Shown: piece after piece, positions 7,686 through 8,264 of the stretch
Layout of the letters: the number at the start of each line of letters is the position of its first letter
Position numbering within the stretch: position 1 is the first letter of the stretch
Source of the DNA: an uncultured Clostridia bacterium
Lineage (GTDB): Bacteria; Bacillota; Clostridia; Christensenellales; Aristaeellaceae
Direction: 5' to 3'
NCBI GenBank assembly: GCA_934632155.1
Contig: CAKTXZ010000036.1
Coordinates: 1 to 8,264 of the forward strand
DNA: 8,264 nt
Program-made: the position numbers and the translations under genes
Notes under the pieces: model-generated
Told to the model about the DNA's origin: nothing
The model's input: the letters and a program-made list of their open reading frames with translations, nothing else
Databases searched by the model: none

Positions 7686-7891
7686 TTTCTGCGCCTGCAA
7701 AGCTGCATGAACACAGGCTTTTTTGACTTCTATATACATATAGCTACACTTCCAATCGTGCCTCGGGTCCCTTCCGCGTAAGCAGGGTAGACATCTCTAA
7801 TGGCGATGTATACTTTGGCGGCCGTAAATATGTATATGGTGATTGTCTAACCAAGGTAATCGATCTAGTACCCAACGATAATGGTACCGCA

Positions 7892-8044
7892 CTAATGGAG
7901 GGTATATTCCACAAAGACGCGCAAATACTCAGTGGACAGCTTCAGGCTGTCCTTCGTCTTTTCCTCGGAGACAAGATCGAAATGGGCGGCCTGTGCGGCT
8001 TTGAACTGCTCCAGCAGTCCCTTTGCCGCCTCTGCTGCAATCAT
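7892..8044 (-). pseudogene. Unrecognised short frame, possible C-terminal gene fragment
   Basis: A 50-codon frame reads MIAAEAAKGLLEQFKAAQAA, then HFDLVSEEKTKDSLKLSTEY, and ends VEYTLH. It is helical and charged, with GC-rich third positions, so it looks like genuine coding sequence. The ATG at 8044 has no ribosome binding site, and the frame is open further upstream to about 8080, inside the recombinase remnant. This suggests the tail of a gene fused in by deletion, or a small gene that has lost its signals. I do not recognise the family. Confidence 0.35.
7934..7952. other. Perfect 7-bp inverted repeat
   Basis: GGACAGC, loop TTCAG, GCTGTCC. On the plus strand TTCGTCTTTTCC follows, a poor T-tract. 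It falls inside the unrecognised minus-strand frame and may simply be coding sequence. Confidence 0.3.
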
Positions 8045-8061
8045 ATAAGAACAACTTGTGA

Positions 8062-8264
8062 TTAAAAGTTCCAGTGAATTTCAATCGGAACGTTCCTTGT
8101 TCCCGGAATACGCTTGCCGACGGATATTTAGACATTTCTACATAATCGCTTTCAGAAATTAAGCCCTTGACCTTATCCATGTAAAGCTCCCGAATACCTT
8201 TTGAATACTCTGCAACCTTTTTTTCGTAGACTGCAATATCAGAGAGTAGACGGGCTTTCTGCTC
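8062..8264 (-). pseudogene. Large serine recombinase, C-terminal remnant with internal deletion and frameshift (partial)
   Basis: From the window edge to 8127 one frame reads YEKKVAEYSKGIRELYMDKV and continues KGLISESDYVEMSK. This is the coiled-coil/linker region typical of large serine recombinases of clostridial integrative elements (TnpX-like). At 8127 the homology jumps to another frame: ISVGKRIPGTRNVPIEIHWNF and a TAA at 8064-8062, which is the usual extreme C-terminus of these enzymes. The stretch normally between these segments is missing (roughly 60 residues, estimated from memory of the family). An in-frame stop (TAA, 8130-8128) lies just before the second segment. The first frame instead reads on to a TGA at 7929 through an unrelated tail. 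The enzyme is therefore truncated. The 5' portion lies beyond the window, so the state of the catalytic domain cannot be judged. Confidence 0.8.

Larger units (their letters stand above)
7432..7726. other. Gene-free, hairpin-rich stretch after hsp20
   Basis: No intact gene is supported here. The stretch holds three strong hairpins (listed separately) and the heptamer GGTAGCT twice, at 7523-7529 and 7565-7571, 42 bases apart. A plus-strand frame from ATG 7492 to TAA 7671 would look protein-like but is broken by two TAG codons (7525 and 7567), both inside the GGTAGCT copies. A 60-codon minus-strand frame (7532-7714) has no convincing start. It may be the 3' region of hsp20, an RNA gene, or mobile-element margin. 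Confidence 0.5.
7727..8065 (+). other. Protein-like open frame without a start codon
   Basis: This frame is open for about 112 codons. The stretch at about 7787-7900 reads like a real protein (VDISNGDVYFGGRKYVYGD, then CLTKVIDLVPNDNGTALMEG) with a purine-first codon pattern. No ATG, GTG or TTG start precedes that part; the first ATG is at 7895. It is either a gene fragment or a chance reading. The downstream half lies opposite, and in codon register with, the minus-strand fragment at 7892-8044, so that half is probably only its shadow. I do not recognise a family. Confidence 0.25.

Overview
The window looks like a piece of a fairly GC-rich Bacillota (Clostridia-type) chromosome. Supporting signs are strong AAGGAGG-type ribosome binding sites, sigma-A style promoters, a CIRCE heat-shock operator, an ANTAR regulator, a LepA/CvpA-family pair, and the decayed tail of a large serine recombinase of the kind found in clostridial integrative elements. 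Placing it more precisely would be a guess.

Layout. (1) Positions 1-2340, minus strand: a two-gene unit made of a small RNA-binding-type regulator (degenerate receiver domain plus ANTAR) and guaA (GMP synthase). The regulator's stop codon overlaps a possible guaA start (TGATG). The unit has a good promoter at 2241-2269 and ends near a palindromic, terminator-like element at the left edge. (2) Positions 2310-5051, plus strand: lepA (elongation factor 4) and a CvpA-family membrane protein, driven by a near-consensus promoter and closed by a strong intrinsic terminator. (3) Positions 5064-6606, minus strand: pgi (glucose-6-phosphate isomerase), convergent with the lepA unit and with its own promoter and terminator. 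(4) Positions 6817-7431, plus strand: a small heat-shock protein (Hsp20) behind a perfect-consensus promoter overlapped by a CIRCE operator, with a structured leader of about 120 nt. (5) Positions 7432-8264: about 830 bases with no intact gene. This stretch holds several strong hairpins, a pair of GGTAGCT repeats, two orphan protein-like open frames, and at the right edge the C-terminal end of a large serine recombinase with an internal deletion and frameshift. I read it as the worn margin of an integrated mobile element.

The intact genes are housekeeping (purine synthesis, translation quality control, central carbon metabolism, protein folding). The notable points are regulatory: the ANTAR-guaA coupling, HrcA/CIRCE control of an Hsp20 gene, and the mobile-element graveyard beside hsp20. 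I see no complete undescribed system. The least explained DNA is 7432-8065.
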